Assembly (NCBI RefSeq): GCF_027923545.1 | Contig: NZ_BROH01000011.1 | Span: 62,001-126,000 of the forward strand | Origin: Sinisalibacter aestuarii | Lineage (GTDB): Bacteria > Pseudomonadota > Alphaproteobacteria > Rhodobacterales > Rhodobacteraceae | Direction of reading: 5' to 3' | Length of the DNA: 64,000 nucleotides | In this document: positions 36,341-44,894 of the stretch, piece by piece | Layout: each line of letters opens with the position of its first letter | Numbering within the stretch: the stretch's first letter is position 1 | Translations under genes and position numbers: made by a program | Notes under the pieces: model-generated | What the model saw: only the letters and a program-made list of their open reading frames with translations | Databases searched by the model: none | What the model was told of the DNA's origin: nothing

Positions 36341-37881
36341 TGGCGGGCATTCGTCTGGTTCGCGGCTTTCTGACGGTGGGCGGATGGACGATGGCCTCGC
36401 GCCTGCTCGGCTTCGTCCGCGACATGGTCATCGCCGCGGCTCTCGGGGCCGGGCCGGTGGCCGAGGCTTTTCTGATCGCCTTCTCGCTGCCCAACATGTT
36501 CCGCCGGTTCTTTGCCGAGGGCGCGTTCAACATGGCGTTCGTGCCGATGTTTTCCAAGCGTGTCGAGGCGGGACAGGGGGCGCATGAATTCGCCCGCGAT
36601 GCCTTTACCGGGCTGGGGACGGTGCTCATCATCTTCACCGTCGTGGCGCAGGTGTTCATGCCCGCGCTGGTGCTGGCGATGGCCTCGGGCTTTCTGGCCG
36701 ACGACCGCTTCGGCCTTGCCGTGCTCTACGGGCGGATCGCGTTTCCCTATATCCTGTTCATTTCGCTGGCCGCGCTGCTCTCGGGTGTGCTGAACGCCAC
36801 GGGGCGCTTTACCGCCGCCGCCGCCGCGCCGGTTCTGCTCAACCTGATCTTCATCGCCGCGCTCTCTCTCGGCGCCTGGGCGGGGTGGGATATGGGCCTC
36901 ACCCTCTCATGGGCGGTGCCCGTCGCCGGGGTGGCGCAGGTGACCCTTGTCTGGATCGCCGCCGCGCGGGCCGGCTACCGGCTGGTGCCGGAACGCCCGC
37001 GCATGACGCCGGAACTCAGGCGCCTCGCGCGGATCGCCCTGCCCGCCGCGCTGGCGGGTGGCGTGGTGCAGATCAACCTGCTGATCGGCCGCCAGGTCGC
37101 CAGCTTCTACGATGGGGCGATTGCCTGGCTCAACTATGCCGACCGGCTCTACCAGCTTCCGCTCGGCGTGGTCGGCATCGCCATCGGCGTGGTGCTGCTG
37201 CCCGATCTGTCGCGCCGCCTGCGGGCGGAGGACGATGCCGGCGGGCGCCATTCGCTGAGCCGCGCCGGCGAGATGGCGCTGGCGCTGACGGTGCCCGCCT
37301 CGGTGGCGCTGCTGCTGATCCCGATGCCGCTGGTGCAGGTGCTGTTTCAACGTGGCGCCTTCACCGCCGACGATGCCGCCGCCACCGCGCTCGCGGTGCA
37401 GATCTATGGCCTCGGCCTGCCCGCCTTCGTGCTGCAAAAGGTGCTCCAGCCGGTCTATTTTGCCCGCGAAAACACCCGCACGCCGTTCTATTTCGCGCTG
37501 GTCTCGCTGGCGGTGAATGCCGGGCTTGCGGTCGGCCTTGCGCCGGTGGTCGGCTATATCGCGGCCGCTATCGGCACCACGCTCGCGGGCTGGGCGATGG
37601 TGGCGCTGCTGTGGTTCGGCACCTGGCGGATGGGCAGCTCCACCCGGTTCGACGCGCGCTTCCGCACCCGGCTTTGGCGAATCGGGATCGCGGCCTGGGC
37701 GATGGGCGGCATCATCTGGGCGCTGACCATTCCGCTGCGCCAGATGCTGGCCGCGCCGGGCTGGGACGCGCTGGCGCTGCTGATCCTCATCGTTGCGGGG
37801 ATCGCCAGCTATTTCGGGATCGGTCATCTTGTCCGGGCATTCCGGCTCGGCGAATTCCGCGATGCGATGCGGCGCGACTGA
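36340..37881 (+). CDS. murJ: Lipid II flippase MurJ
   Basis: This 513-residue integral membrane protein of the MOP superfamily moves lipid II across the inner membrane for peptidoglycan synthesis. It has about 14 membrane segments. Typical stretches are TMASRLLGFVRDMVIAAALG and FLIAFSLPNMFRRFFAEGAFNMAFVPMF near the start, and NLLIGRQVASFYDGAIAWLNYADRLYQLPLG in the middle. Its ATG overlaps the glnD stop (TGATG), an arrangement often seen in alphaproteobacteria. Confidence 0.96.
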   Translation: MAGIRLVRGFLTVGGWTMASRLLGFVRDMVIAAALGAGPVAEAFLIAFSLPNMFRRFFAEGAFNMAFVPMFSKRVEAGQGAHEFARDAFTGLGTVLIIFTVVAQVFMPALVLAMASGFLADDRFGLAVLYGRIAFPYILFISLAALLSGVLNATGRFTAAAAAPVLLNLIFIAALSLGAWAGWDMGLTLSWAVPVAGVAQVTLVWIAAARAGYRLVPERPRMTPELRRLARIALPAALAGGVVQINLLIGRQVASFYDGAIAWLNYADRLYQLPLGVVGIAIGVVLLPDLSRRLRAEDDAGGRHSLSRAGEMALALTVPASVALLLIPMPLVQVLFQRGAFTADDAAATALAVQIYGLGLPAFVLQKVLQPVYFARENTRTPFYFALVSLAVNAGLAVGLAPVVGYIAAAIGTTLAGWAMVALLWFGTWRMGSSTRFDARFRTRLWRIGIAAWAMGGIIWALTIPLRQMLAAPGWDALALLILIVAGIASYFGIGHLVRAFRLGEFRDAMRRD

Positions 37882-37910
37882 GCGCCGCCTGAGGTTTGCT
37901 GAACCTGTCC

Positions 37911-37941
37911 CTCCGAAAACCAGAAATCCGGATTTCCGGAG
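37911..37941. repeat. Nested palindrome between convergent murJ and rhomboid genes
   Basis: The 14-bp palindrome GAAATCCGGATTTC (37923-37936) is enclosed by CTCCG (37911-37915) and CGGAG (37937-37941). It lies in the 138-bp gap between convergent genes and could act as a bidirectional terminator, but there is no T-run. Confidence 0.4.
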
Positions 37942-38019
37942 TTTCTGACATCTTCCTAACAGGCTGTTCGCGCGCTGTTTTTCCCGCAGATGCGGCGCGC
38001 GGCAATCCTTGCCGAAACG

Positions 38020-38733
38020 TTACCCTTGCCGTTGCCGCAGCCGCCGCAGCACCGCCTGCCAGCCGCCGGGGCTGACGAGGAAGGCAAGGCCGAAGCCCGC
38101 CGCGAAGCCGGAAAGATCGGCCACCCAGGTCTGCCCGCCGCCGAACAGCAGCCCGAAGACAAGCTGGATGCCCATCAGGAAGGCAATGAGCGTGAAAGCC
38201 TGCATGCCGGTCGCCCGCCCGGCCAGCCCGGCCCAGAGGATGAAGGTGAAACCGCCAACCAGCCCGTAGGCGCCGGGATAGCCGCCAAACAGCATCACCC
38301 GGGTATCCCATACCAGCCCATAGATCAGCGCGCCGACGATGGTGGCGCCGAAGAAGATCACCAGCACCGCCCAATCCGCCAGCACCTCGCCCACCAGCTT
38401 GCCCATGGCGAGCAGGAAGACGAGCACGAAGAGCGCATGGGTGAAGGTGCCGTGGATGAACGGATAGGAGACGAAGCGCAGCATGTAATCCCAGCGGATC
38501 AGCCGGTTCTCGATCATCCAGTTCATCAGCGGCTCGTAGAAGCCGAAGCGTTCGATCGCGGCCAGCCGCCAGCCGGTGCCCGCCGGGCCGCCGAGATAGC
38601 CCGCGCCCGCGGCCGTCATCACCAGTTCCACCCCGAAGATCGCCAGCGCGAGGAGGATCACGCTCACCGGCAGCGGGTTCACCGGGGGGGCGTTATGGTC
38701 CTGATCCTGGGGGAGAGGGAAGACGGGTTTCAT
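38020..38733 (-). CDS. Rhomboid-family membrane protein lacking the catalytic residues
   Basis: This 237-residue protein has six or so membrane segments and the rhomboid layout, including FIHGTFTHALFVLVF (residues 92-106) and GFAAGFGLAFL near the end. The protease residues are missing: the GxSG motif reads GAYG at 154-157 with Tyr156 in place of the serine, the TM6 histidine position reads WVADLSGF with Asp206, and the oxyanion-loop asparagine after His99 is Val103. It is therefore likely a pseudoprotease, perhaps acting in binding or quality control like iRhoms and derlins. The second ATG (38733) is preferred because AAGGA sits six bases before it. Confidence 0.85.
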   Translation of the reverse strand: MKPVFPLPQDQDHNAPPVNPLPVSVILLALAIFGVELVMTAAGAGYLGGPAGTGWRLAAIERFGFYEPLMNWMIENRLIRWDYMLRFVSYPFIHGTFTHALFVLVFLLAMGKLVGEVLADWAVLVIFFGATIVGALIYGLVWDTRVMLFGGYPGAYGLVGGFTFILWAGLAGRATGMQAFTLIAFLMGIQLVFGLLFGGGQTWVADLSGFAAGFGLAFLVSPGGWQAVLRRLRQRQG

Positions 38734-38804
38734 GGCCATTCCTTGACGCTTCGCCCCCGCATGGGTAAGCGAGCCGGGCAGAGAAATCCAGACGGAGTTC
38801 GATC

Positions 38805-39830
38805 ATGGCCGACAACGCCTTCACCCCCCGCGTCTTTTCCGGGATCAAGCCCTCCGGCGGGCTGACCCTCGGCAACTATCTCGGCGCGATCAAGCGTTGG
38901 GTCAACATGCAGGGGCCCGACTTCGAAACCGTTTATTGCGTGGTCGATCTGCACGCGATCACCGTCTGGCAGGATCCGGCGGAGCTCCGGCACGCCACCC
39001 GTGAAGTGGCGGCGGGGATGCTGGCAAGCGGGATCGACCCGGAAAAGTCGATCCTGTTCAACCAGGCGCAGGTGCCGGCCCATGCCGAGCTGGCCTGGCT
39101 GTTCAACTGCGTCGCCCGGCTGGGCTGGATGAACCGGATGACCCAGTTCAAGGAAAAGGCCGGCAAGAACGCCGAGAAGCAATCGCTCGGCCTCTATGCC
39201 TATCCGTCGCTGATGGCCGCCGATATCCTGCTTTACCACGCCACCCATGTGCCGGTGGGCGAGGACCAGAAGCAGCATGTGGAGCTGACGCGCGACATCG
39301 CCCAGAAGTTCAACCACGATTACGGCGTTGATTTCTTCCCGCTCACCGAGCCGGTGATCGAGGGGCCGGGGATGCGGGTGATGAACCTGCGCGACGGCTC
39401 GAAAAAGATGTCGAAATCGGGCGAGAGCGACATGGAGCGGATCAACATGACCGACGATGCCGACACCATCGCCAAAAAGCTCAGGAAGGCGCGCACCGAT
39501 CCCGAGGAACTGCCGGTCTCGTTCGACGGGCTGAAGAACCGGCCCGAGGCGAAGAACCTCGTCGAGATCTATGCGGCGCTGGCCGATATCACGCCGGATT
39601 CGGTGCTCAACGAGTATGGTGGCGAGGGTTGGGGCAAGTTCAAGCCGGCGCTGGCCGATCTGGCGGTGGAGAAGCTCGCGCCGATCTCGACCGAGATGAA
39701 ACGCCTGCTCGACACGCCCGACGAGATCGACGCGATTCTCGCCAGGGGAGCCGAGAAGGCGGAGGCCATCGCCAACCCGATCCTTGAGCGGACCTTCGAC
39801 ATCATGGGCTTCGTGCGCTCGCGGCGGTGA
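38805..39830 (+). CDS. trpS: Tryptophanyl-tRNA synthetase
   Basis: This 341-residue class I synthetase charges tRNA-Trp. The HIGH-type motif is [13 protein letters not shown] near residues 16-28 and the KMSKS loop is KKMSKS near residue 200. [14 protein letters not shown]-like and [18 protein letters not shown] stretches are typical. All expected parts are present. The last 37 bp of the gene are repeated exactly 208 bp downstream. Confidence 0.97.
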   Translation: MADNAFTPRVFSGIKPSGGLTLGNYLGAIKRWVNMQGPDFETVYCVVDLHAITVWQDPAELRHATREVAAGMLASGIDPEKSILFNQAQVPAHAELAWLFNCVARLGWMNRMTQFKEKAGKNAEKQSLGLYAYPSLMAADILLYHATHVPVGEDQKQHVELTRDIAQKFNHDYGVDFFPLTEPVIEGPGMRVMNLRDGSKKMSKSGESDMERINMTDDADTIAKKLRKARTDPEELPVSFDGLKNRPEAKNLVEIYAALADITPDSVLNEYGGEGWGKFKPALADLAVEKLAPISTEMKRLLDTPDEIDAILARGAEKAEAIANPILERTFDIMGFVRSRR

Positions 39831-40038
39831 GGGGTCCGATCTTGGGCGGATGGGATGGTGCTGCTTCCATTGAAGGTAGCGCCAGTGGTTCGAAATGTCA
39901 GGACGCGGGTTCGACGGGGCGGTAGGTGCGCATTCATGCGCACCATTCCACCGACAACCTGTCCGGACGAGCGGTGCGCATGAATGCACACCCTACGCTT
40001 GCTTCGACATCATGGGCTTCGTGCGCTCGCGGCGGTGA
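39794..40038. repeat. 37-bp direct repeat of the trpS 3' end flanking an inserted element
   Basis: The 37 bases at 39794-39830, which encode the end of TrpS including its TGA, recur without mismatch at 40002-40038. The repeat starts CTTCGACATCATGGGCTTCG and ends GCGGCGGTGA. The 171 bp between the copies hold a REP-like palindrome pair but no gene. The arrangement resembles a long target-site duplication or a tandem duplication that has picked up an insert. No integrase is present. The gene-free stretch 39831-40279 otherwise contains only a terminator and the ilvE leader. Confidence 0.9.
39921..39996. repeat. REP/BIME-like inverted palindrome pair
   Basis: The first unit, GGTGCGCATTCATGCGCACC (39925-39944), is a 9-bp stem with a two-base loop. 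The second, GGTGCGCATGAATGCACACC (39973-39992), is its reverse complement with one mismatch. GGTA precedes the first and CTAC follows the second, extending the outer inverted repeat. The 28-bp spacer contains GTCCGGAC. The unit resembles small mobile repeats with the core GTGCGCATTCATGCGCAC found between genes in many proteobacteria. Confidence 0.75.
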
Positions 40039-40163
40039 CCCCGCCGCGCGCCACCTGTCACAAAACGGAATCAACGCCGCGTTAGACAGGGGCGCATCGC
40101 GGTACCGTCCATACCCGGCCGCCGCGTCTCGCGCGCCTGTCCCTATCCCTGCGTTGCGCGATT

Positions 40164-40198
40164 GCGCCCCCGGCCATCCCGCCCGGGGGCGCTTTTTT
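40164..40198 (+). terminator. Intrinsic terminator between trpS and ilvE
   Basis: GCGCCCCCGG (40164-40173) pairs with CCGGGGGCGC (40183-40192) around a 9-nt loop and is followed by six T residues. It is a strong terminator on the + strand. It ends either trpS read-through (its stop lies 334 bp upstream, or 126 bp if the duplicated copy is taken as the old end) or an unrecognised small RNA. Confidence 0.9.
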
Positions 40199-40279
40199 GT
40201 CGAAGCTCCGGGCGGGATTGGCCGCTGGACCTTCCGCACGCACGCTCCTAGTCTCGCCGCCAATCAGGAGGAGACGACG

Positions 40280-41155
40280 ATGGCAGCGGGCACCAATCTG
40301 CGGACATATTTCGAAGGCCAGTGGCACGAGGGCAATGTGCCGGTGATGAAGGCCGGCGATCACGGCGCCTGGCTGGGCTCGACGGTGTTCGACGGCGCGC
40401 GCTTCGTCGACGATATCGCCCCCGATCTCGACAAGCACCTGGAGCGGGTGAACCGCTCTGCCGAGGCGCTGATGATCACCCCGACCGTTTCGGTCGAGGA
40501 GATGATGGATATCGTCTGGGAGGGGCTGAAGCTCTATCCCGCCGGCACCCCGGTCTATATCCGGCCGATGTATTGGGGCATCGACAGCGGCGCGCTCGGC
40601 ATCCTGCCCAGCCCCGACGCCACCGGCTTTTCGATCTGCCTCGAAGAGATTCCGATTGCCGCCCCCGATGCGAGCACGACGCTCACCACCACCCGGTTCC
40701 GCCGCCCGGTGCTGGAAAGCGCAGTGGTGAACGCCAAGGCCGGCAGCCTCTACCCGAACAACGCGCGGATGATCGCGGAGGCGAAATCGAAGGGCTATGG
40801 CAATGCACTGGTGGCCGATGCGCTCGGCAACGTGGCCGAAAGCGCCTCGGCCAACGTGTTCATGGTGCAGGACGGCGAGGTGTTTACCCCGATCGCCAAC
40901 GGCACCTTCCTCGCGGGCATCACCCGCGCGCGCCATATCGCCAATCTGCGCACCGATGGCGTCACGGTACATGAAACCGTGCTGAGCTTTGACGATTTCC
41001 GCGCCGCCGACGAGGTGTTCCTTTCGGGCAATATGCACAAGGTCACCCCGGTGACGGAATTCGACGGCACGAATTACCAGGTCGGGCCGGTCACCAAACG
41101 GGTGCGCGCGCTTTACTGGGACTGGGCGCAGTCCGACCCCGCCGCCCGGCGCTGA
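40280..41155 (+). CDS. ilvE: Branched-chain amino acid aminotransferase (class IV)
   Basis: This 291-residue PLP enzyme of fold type IV transaminates leucine, isoleucine and valine. It shows GSTVFDGARFVDD near residue 35, the PLP lysine in NAKAGSLYPNNARM near 153, VAESASANVFMVQDGEVFTP, and FLAGITRARHI for cofactor binding. The ATG at 40280 follows AGGAGGAG. Related enzymes include D-amino-acid transaminases and aminodeoxychorismate lyases, but length and motifs fit IlvE. The last 43 bp overlap the convergent prephenate dehydrogenase gene. Confidence 0.85.
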   Translation: MAAGTNLRTYFEGQWHEGNVPVMKAGDHGAWLGSTVFDGARFVDDIAPDLDKHLERVNRSAEALMITPTVSVEEMMDIVWEGLKLYPAGTPVYIRPMYWGIDSGALGILPSPDATGFSICLEEIPIAAPDASTTLTTTRFRRPVLESAVVNAKAGSLYPNNARMIAEAKSKGYGNALVADALGNVAESASANVFMVQDGEVFTPIANGTFLAGITRARHIANLRTDGVTVHETVLSFDDFRAADEVFLSGNMHKVTPVTEFDGTNYQVGPVTKRVRALYWDWAQSDPAARR

Positions 41156-41907
41156 TCCCGGTTCGCGGCGGACAGCACCGTCAGGCGGTCGAGAAACGCC
41201 GCGCGCACATCGGCGGCAAAGGGGTTGTCGCGTTCAATCGCGGCGAACACCTCCGGCGCATCGTCGCGCACCATCGCCACCGCTTCCATCAGGCGCTCAT
41301 AGCTCAGCGTGGTCATCCGCGTCTGCGGCGGGCCAAGCTCGGTGATGGCGCGGGCGACGAGGTGGGTCAGCCCCTGCACCACCGCCAGCTCGCGGTCATG
41401 CTGCTCGGGCGTGGTCACGATCACGTCAAGGCCGAGGCGGCGGGCGAGAAAGCGTTCGACCGGGCGGGCCGACGCACCCCGCAACGGGCAGAGCGCGATC
41501 TTGCGCCCCGCCACACCATCACGCGCGCTTTGAGGGCCGAAGAGCGGATGCGTCGCCACGATCCGCACATGGCCGGGCAGCGCCGCGTCGAGAATGGCGG
41601 CGGGGGCCATCTTCACCGACCCCACATCGCAGACCAGCGCGCCGGGCGGCAGGTGCGGGGCGATGGCGGCGGCGATCTGGCCGAAGGCCGAAACCGGCGC
41701 GGCGATCACGACGATGGGGCTGGCGGCCACGGTTTCGAGCGGTGCGGGGGTGACGGCGAGCCGGTGCATCGCCATGCGCGCAGCCGGGTTGGGGTCATGA
41801 GCGACAATGGCGAAATCGCGCGCCAGTGCGCCCGCCGCAAGCTGCCCGAAGGCGCCGAACCCGATCAGGCCGAGGCGCCGTTTGCTGTTGGTAAGTCTTT
41901 GTTCCAT
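41113..41907 (-). CDS. Prephenate dehydrogenase family protein
   Basis: This 264-residue protein has an N-terminal Rossmann domain (RRLGLIGFGAFGQLAAGAL). DVGSVKMAPAAIL and the catalytic-region motif THPLFGPQSA follow, then HDRELAVVQGLTHLVARA. These are hallmarks of TyrA-type prephenate/arogenate dehydrogenases, which lead to tyrosine. There is no ACT or chorismate-mutase domain. The ATG at 41907 is chosen over one 15 codons upstream because it sits 9 residues before the Rossmann strand, as in relatives. Confidence 0.85.
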   Translation of the reverse strand: MEQRLTNSKRRLGLIGFGAFGQLAAGALARDFAIVAHDPNPAARMAMHRLAVTPAPLETVAASPIVVIAAPVSAFGQIAAAIAPHLPPGALVCDVGSVKMAPAAILDAALPGHVRIVATHPLFGPQSARDGVAGRKIALCPLRGASARPVERFLARRLGLDVIVTTPEQHDRELAVVQGLTHLVARAITELGPPQTRMTTLSYERLMEAVAMVRDDAPEVFAAIERDNPFAADVRAAFLDRLTVLSAANRDQRRAAGSDCAQSQ

Positions 41908-42181
41908 GGCAGGTTTCCCGAGAGGCCGTAGGGCCGGGGAATGCCTTGTCAACGTCTACCACCGGCCAGGCGGCGGTAGATGAATATCTGTCGCGCGCCG
42001 CTATGGAAGCGGCGTATAATAGGCGAAACAGATGGTGACGGTTGCGAACATGTGCCAGCCATAGCCGCAAATGCGCGCGGTCACAAGCCATGGACGGACG
42101 ACACATTCTGCCGCATGAATGGGTGCTTGATCCGCGCCGCGCGCTCCGACAAAATGCCGCGGACCCACAGGGAGAAACCGA

Positions 42182-42637
42182 ATGCGCAAGTTCCTCGTCG
42201 TCCTCGACGACAGCAAAGAATGCCTCAACGCGATGCGGTTCGCCGCAATGCGCGCCGAACATACCGGCGGCGAGGTCGAGATTCTCGCGGTGATTCCGCC
42301 CGAGGAATTCAACCACTGGATCGGTGTCGGCTCGATCATGCGCGAAGAGGCCAAGGAGCGGATTCACGCCCATTTCGAGGTTTTCGCCAAATGGATGCGC
42401 GACAAGCACGATATCGACCCGCGCCTGGTGATCCGCGAAGGCAATGTGGTGGAAGAAATCCTCAAGCGGGTGAGCGAGCGCGCCGATATCGGCGTGGTGG
42501 TGCTCGGCGCGGCCTCGGGCCGTGGCGGCCCCGGCCCGATCATCAGCCAGCTCATGCGCCAGTCCGGCACCCTGCCGGTGCCGATGACCATCGTGCCCGG
42601 CGAAATGTCGAAGGAACGGCTTCAGGACATTACCTGA
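42182..42637 (+). CDS. Universal stress protein (UspA family)
   Basis: This 151-residue single-domain Usp shows RKFLVVLDDSKECLNAMRFAAMRA at the start and VVVLGAASGRGGPGPIISQLMRQSGTLPVPMTIVP at the end. The latter is the nucleotide-binding G-x2-G-x9-G(S/T)-like region in variant form. It probably binds ATP or responds to stress. The ATG follows GGGAGAAAC. The gene has a 274-bp divergent upstream region from the prephenate dehydrogenase start and a good terminator after it. Confidence 0.88.
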   Translation: MRKFLVVLDDSKECLNAMRFAAMRAEHTGGEVEILAVIPPEEFNHWIGVGSIMREEAKERIHAHFEVFAKWMRDKHDIDPRLVIREGNVVEEILKRVSERADIGVVVLGAASGRGGPGPIISQLMRQSGTLPVPMTIVPGEMSKERLQDIT

Positions 42638-42661
42638 TCCGGTCATCACCACCCGACTCAG

Positions 42662-42688
42662 AAACCCGGGCCAGGTGCCCGGGTTTTT
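42662..42688 (+). terminator. Intrinsic terminator of the universal stress protein gene
   Basis: AAACCCGGG (42662-42670) pairs with CCCGGGTTT (42678-42686) around CCAGGTG, with a T-run ending at 42688. It also lies 25 bp from the stop of the convergent transporter gene. Confidence 0.85.
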
Positions 42689-42712
42689 CCGTGGTTTTGT
42701 CACATATCCGGA

Positions 42713-43606
42713 TCAGCCATGCGGACCGGGCGCGCCCGCCGCCACCGGCCTGCGCTTCGTCAGCGCCGCCAGGTTCGACACAAACAATGCGCCGATCACG
42801 ATTGCGCCGCCGATCATCGCCCAGCGCCCGGGGTCTTCGCCCACCACGGCCCATGCCAGGAGCGGCGCAAAGACGCTTTCGAGCAGGATCAGCAGCGCCA
42901 CCTCCGCCGAGGGCAGCCAGCGCGGCCCCATGGTGATGAACACCGTCGAGCCGACGATGAAAACCCCGCCATGCAACGCCACCCAGATCCAGTCATCCGC
43001 CGGCACCGACAGGGGGGCGGAGAAGAAGACCAAAACCAGCGCCGCCGCGCCGTAGCCGACCGGAATCGCCGGAACCAGCGACGCCGGCCGGAGGCTGCGC
43101 GCCGCCGTCAGCCCACCCGCGAAACAGGCCGCGACCGCCAGGGCCAGCACATCGCCCGACCAATGCGCGCCCTCCGTCTCGCCCGACCCATAGGCGATCA
43201 CCGCCAGCCCGGCGCCGACGGCAACCATCGTCGCCAGCATTCGCCCGCCGACCCGCTCGCCGAGAAAGGCCCAACTGAAGATCGCTGCAAATACCGGCAT
43301 CGCCGCCACGATAAACACGACATTGGCCACCGAGGTCAGCGATACGGCAATCACAAACCCCGCCCCGGATGCGCCGACCGCCCCGGCATAGACCCAGGCC
43401 TGCCAGCCCAGCCGCATCACACGGCCAAAAGCGCCCGGGCCGTCCAGCACCGTCACCCCCAGCCCGATCACCGCCGCCGTTGTCAGCGCCTTCCAGAACG
43501 CCACCGTCACCCCGTCGGTCGCGATCAGGCGCACCATCAGGCTGTCGGGCAGGATGAACAGCACCCCGAGGGTGGTGATGAGAAGGCCCTTCACGTGATC
43601 CGTCAT
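42713..43606 (-). CDS. DMT-superfamily (EamA) transporter
   Basis: This 297-residue membrane protein has ten predicted segments arranged as two EamA repeats (VKGLLITTLGVLFILPDSLMVRLI in the first, VPADDWIWVALHGGVFIVGSTVFITMG in the second). Conserved ends such as PVFAAIFSWAFLGERVGG and ESVFAPLLAWAVVGEDPG are present. EamA proteins export amino acids or other metabolites; the substrate is not evident. The ATG at 43606 is the first that leaves the membrane topology in order. It is divergent from the nfu gene. Confidence 0.88.
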   Translation of the reverse strand: MTDHVKGLLITTLGVLFILPDSLMVRLIATDGVTVAFWKALTTAAVIGLGVTVLDGPGAFGRVMRLGWQAWVYAGAVGASGAGFVIAVSLTSVANVVFIVAAMPVFAAIFSWAFLGERVGGRMLATMVAVGAGLAVIAYGSGETEGAHWSGDVLALAVAACFAGGLTAARSLRPASLVPAIPVGYGAAALVLVFFSAPLSVPADDWIWVALHGGVFIVGSTVFITMGPRWLPSAEVALLILLESVFAPLLAWAVVGEDPGRWAMIGGAIVIGALFVSNLAALTKRRPVAAGAPGPHG

Positions 43607-43683
43607 GCCCGCGACCCAAGCGCGAACCGCGCCGCCGCGCAAGCCAAATCGCCTCCCCGAACCGCCCGGCCCGCGCACCATCC

Positions 43684-43712
43684 TTGACATGGCGCGCGCG
43701 CGACCGCATATG
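43684..43712 (+). promoter_or_regulatory. Sigma-70-type promoter of the nfu operon
   Basis: A perfect -35 TTGACA (43684-43689) and a -10-like CATATG (43707-43712) have 17-bp spacing. The likely transcript start is near 43720, about 20 bases before the nfu ATG. Confidence 0.6.
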
Positions 43713-43738
43713 AATTCCTGACAGAAAAGGTGTGCCAA

Positions 43739-44296
43739 ATGTTCATTCAGACCGAATCCACGCCCAATCCGGCGACGCTGAAATTCCTGCCCGGCCAGGC
43801 CGTGCTCGATGCGGGCACCGCCGATTTTCCGACTGCCGACGCCGCCGCGAAATCGCCGCTGGCGCGCCGGGTCTTCGATGTCGACGGGGTGACCGGGGTT
43901 TTCTTCGGCACCGATTTCGTGACCGTCACCAAATCCGACGCGGTGGAATGGGACCATATCAAGCCCGCCCTGCTCGGCGCGATCATGGAGCATTTCCAGT
44001 CCGGCGACCCGGCGATCGAGGGTCAGCAGGCCGGGGGCCATGAAGCCGGCGACGGCGAAAATGCCGAGCTGGTCTCGCAGATCAAGGAACTGCTCGACAC
44101 CCGCGTGCGCCCCGCCGTGGCGCAGGACGGGGGCGATATCACCTTCCACGGCTTCGACCGTGGCGTGGTCTATCTTCACCTGCAAGGCGCCTGCGCGGGC
44201 TGCCCCTCGTCGACGCTGACGCTGAAAATGGGGATCGAGAACCTGCTCAAGCATTACCTGCCGGAAGTGACCGAGGTGCGGGCCGTTGCCCCCTGA
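43739..44296 (+). CDS. Nfu-type Fe-S cluster scaffold/carrier protein
   Basis: This 185-residue protein has an N-terminal Nfu_N domain (MFIQTESTPNPATLKFLPG) and a C-terminal NifU-like domain with the cluster-binding CxxC in GACAGCPSS near residue 149. Such proteins carry 4Fe-4S clusters to target enzymes. The ATG at 43739 gives the standard start. It has its own promoter and is followed by tsaB and rimI, a conserved arrangement in alphaproteobacteria. Confidence 0.94.
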   Translation: MFIQTESTPNPATLKFLPGQAVLDAGTADFPTADAAAKSPLARRVFDVDGVTGVFFGTDFVTVTKSDAVEWDHIKPALLGAIMEHFQSGDPAIEGQQAGGHEAGDGENAELVSQIKELLDTRVRPAVAQDGGDITFHGFDRGVVYLHLQGACAGCPSSTLTLKMGIENLLKHYLPEVTEVRAVAP

Positions 44297-44300
44297 GCCG

Positions 44301-44894
44301 GTGATCCTGGCATTTGACACATCGGCCGCGCATTGCGCGGCCGCTTTGCTTGCGGGGGGTGAGGTCGTTGCCGAACGGCGCGAAGACATGGCCCGCGGGC
44401 AGGCCGAACGGCTGATGCCGCTGCTGGAAGAGTTGTTGGCGGAAGCGAAGACCGGCTGGGCCGATCTCGACGCGGTGGCGGTGGGGATCGGCCCCGGCAA
44501 TTTCACCGGCATCCGCATCGCCGTCAGCGCCGCGCGCGGGCTGGCGCTGGGGCTGGGCAAGCCCGCCGTGGGGGTCTCGACGCTGGAAGCGCAGGCCGAG
44601 GGCGTGGCCCGCCCCTGCCTTTCGCTGCATGATGCACGCCGGGGCATGACCTTCGCCCAGGTGCTCGGGCCGGAGGGCGCCGACGCGCCCGGGATCGTGA
44701 CGGACCCGGAGAGGCACCGGCCCGATCTGCCCCGCGCGCCCATCGCCGATCCGGCCACGCTGCCGCCGGCCATGGCCCGCATCGCCGCGCGCCGGCTTGC
44801 CATGGGCGGAACGATCCCGCGTCCGGCGCCGCTCTACATTCGCGGCGCCGATGCCGCGCCGCCCAAAGACCCGGCCCCGGTGGTCCTGCCATGA
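44301..44894 (+). CDS. tsaB: tRNA threonylcarbamoyladenosine biosynthesis protein TsaB
   Basis: This 197-residue ASKHA-fold protein starts VILAFDTSAAHCAAALL and contains the signature VGIGPGNFTGIRIAVSAARGLALGL. With TsaD and TsaE it makes t6A37 in ANN-reading tRNAs. The start is uncertain: a GTG at 44301 matches the family start, while a TTG at 44286 inside the nfu end is also in frame. The stop overlaps the rimI start. Confidence 0.92.
   Translation: MILAFDTSAAHCAAALLAGGEVVAERREDMARGQAERLMPLLEELLAEAKTGWADLDAVAVGIGPGNFTGIRIAVSAARGLALGLGKPAVGVSTLEAQAEGVARPCLSLHDARRGMTFAQVLGPEGADAPGIVTDPERHRPDLPRAPIADPATLPPAMARIAARRLAMGGTIPRPAPLYIRGADAAPPKDPAPVVLP

Noticed and set aside
39887-39920. GGTTCGA motifs resembling tRNA T-arms
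   Set aside because: No acceptor stem, anticodon arm or D-arm can be drawn around them.
42015-42020. TATAAT upstream of the universal stress protein gene
   Set aside because: No -35 box is found at a proper distance, and the site lies over 160 bp from the ATG; kept out of the promoter list.
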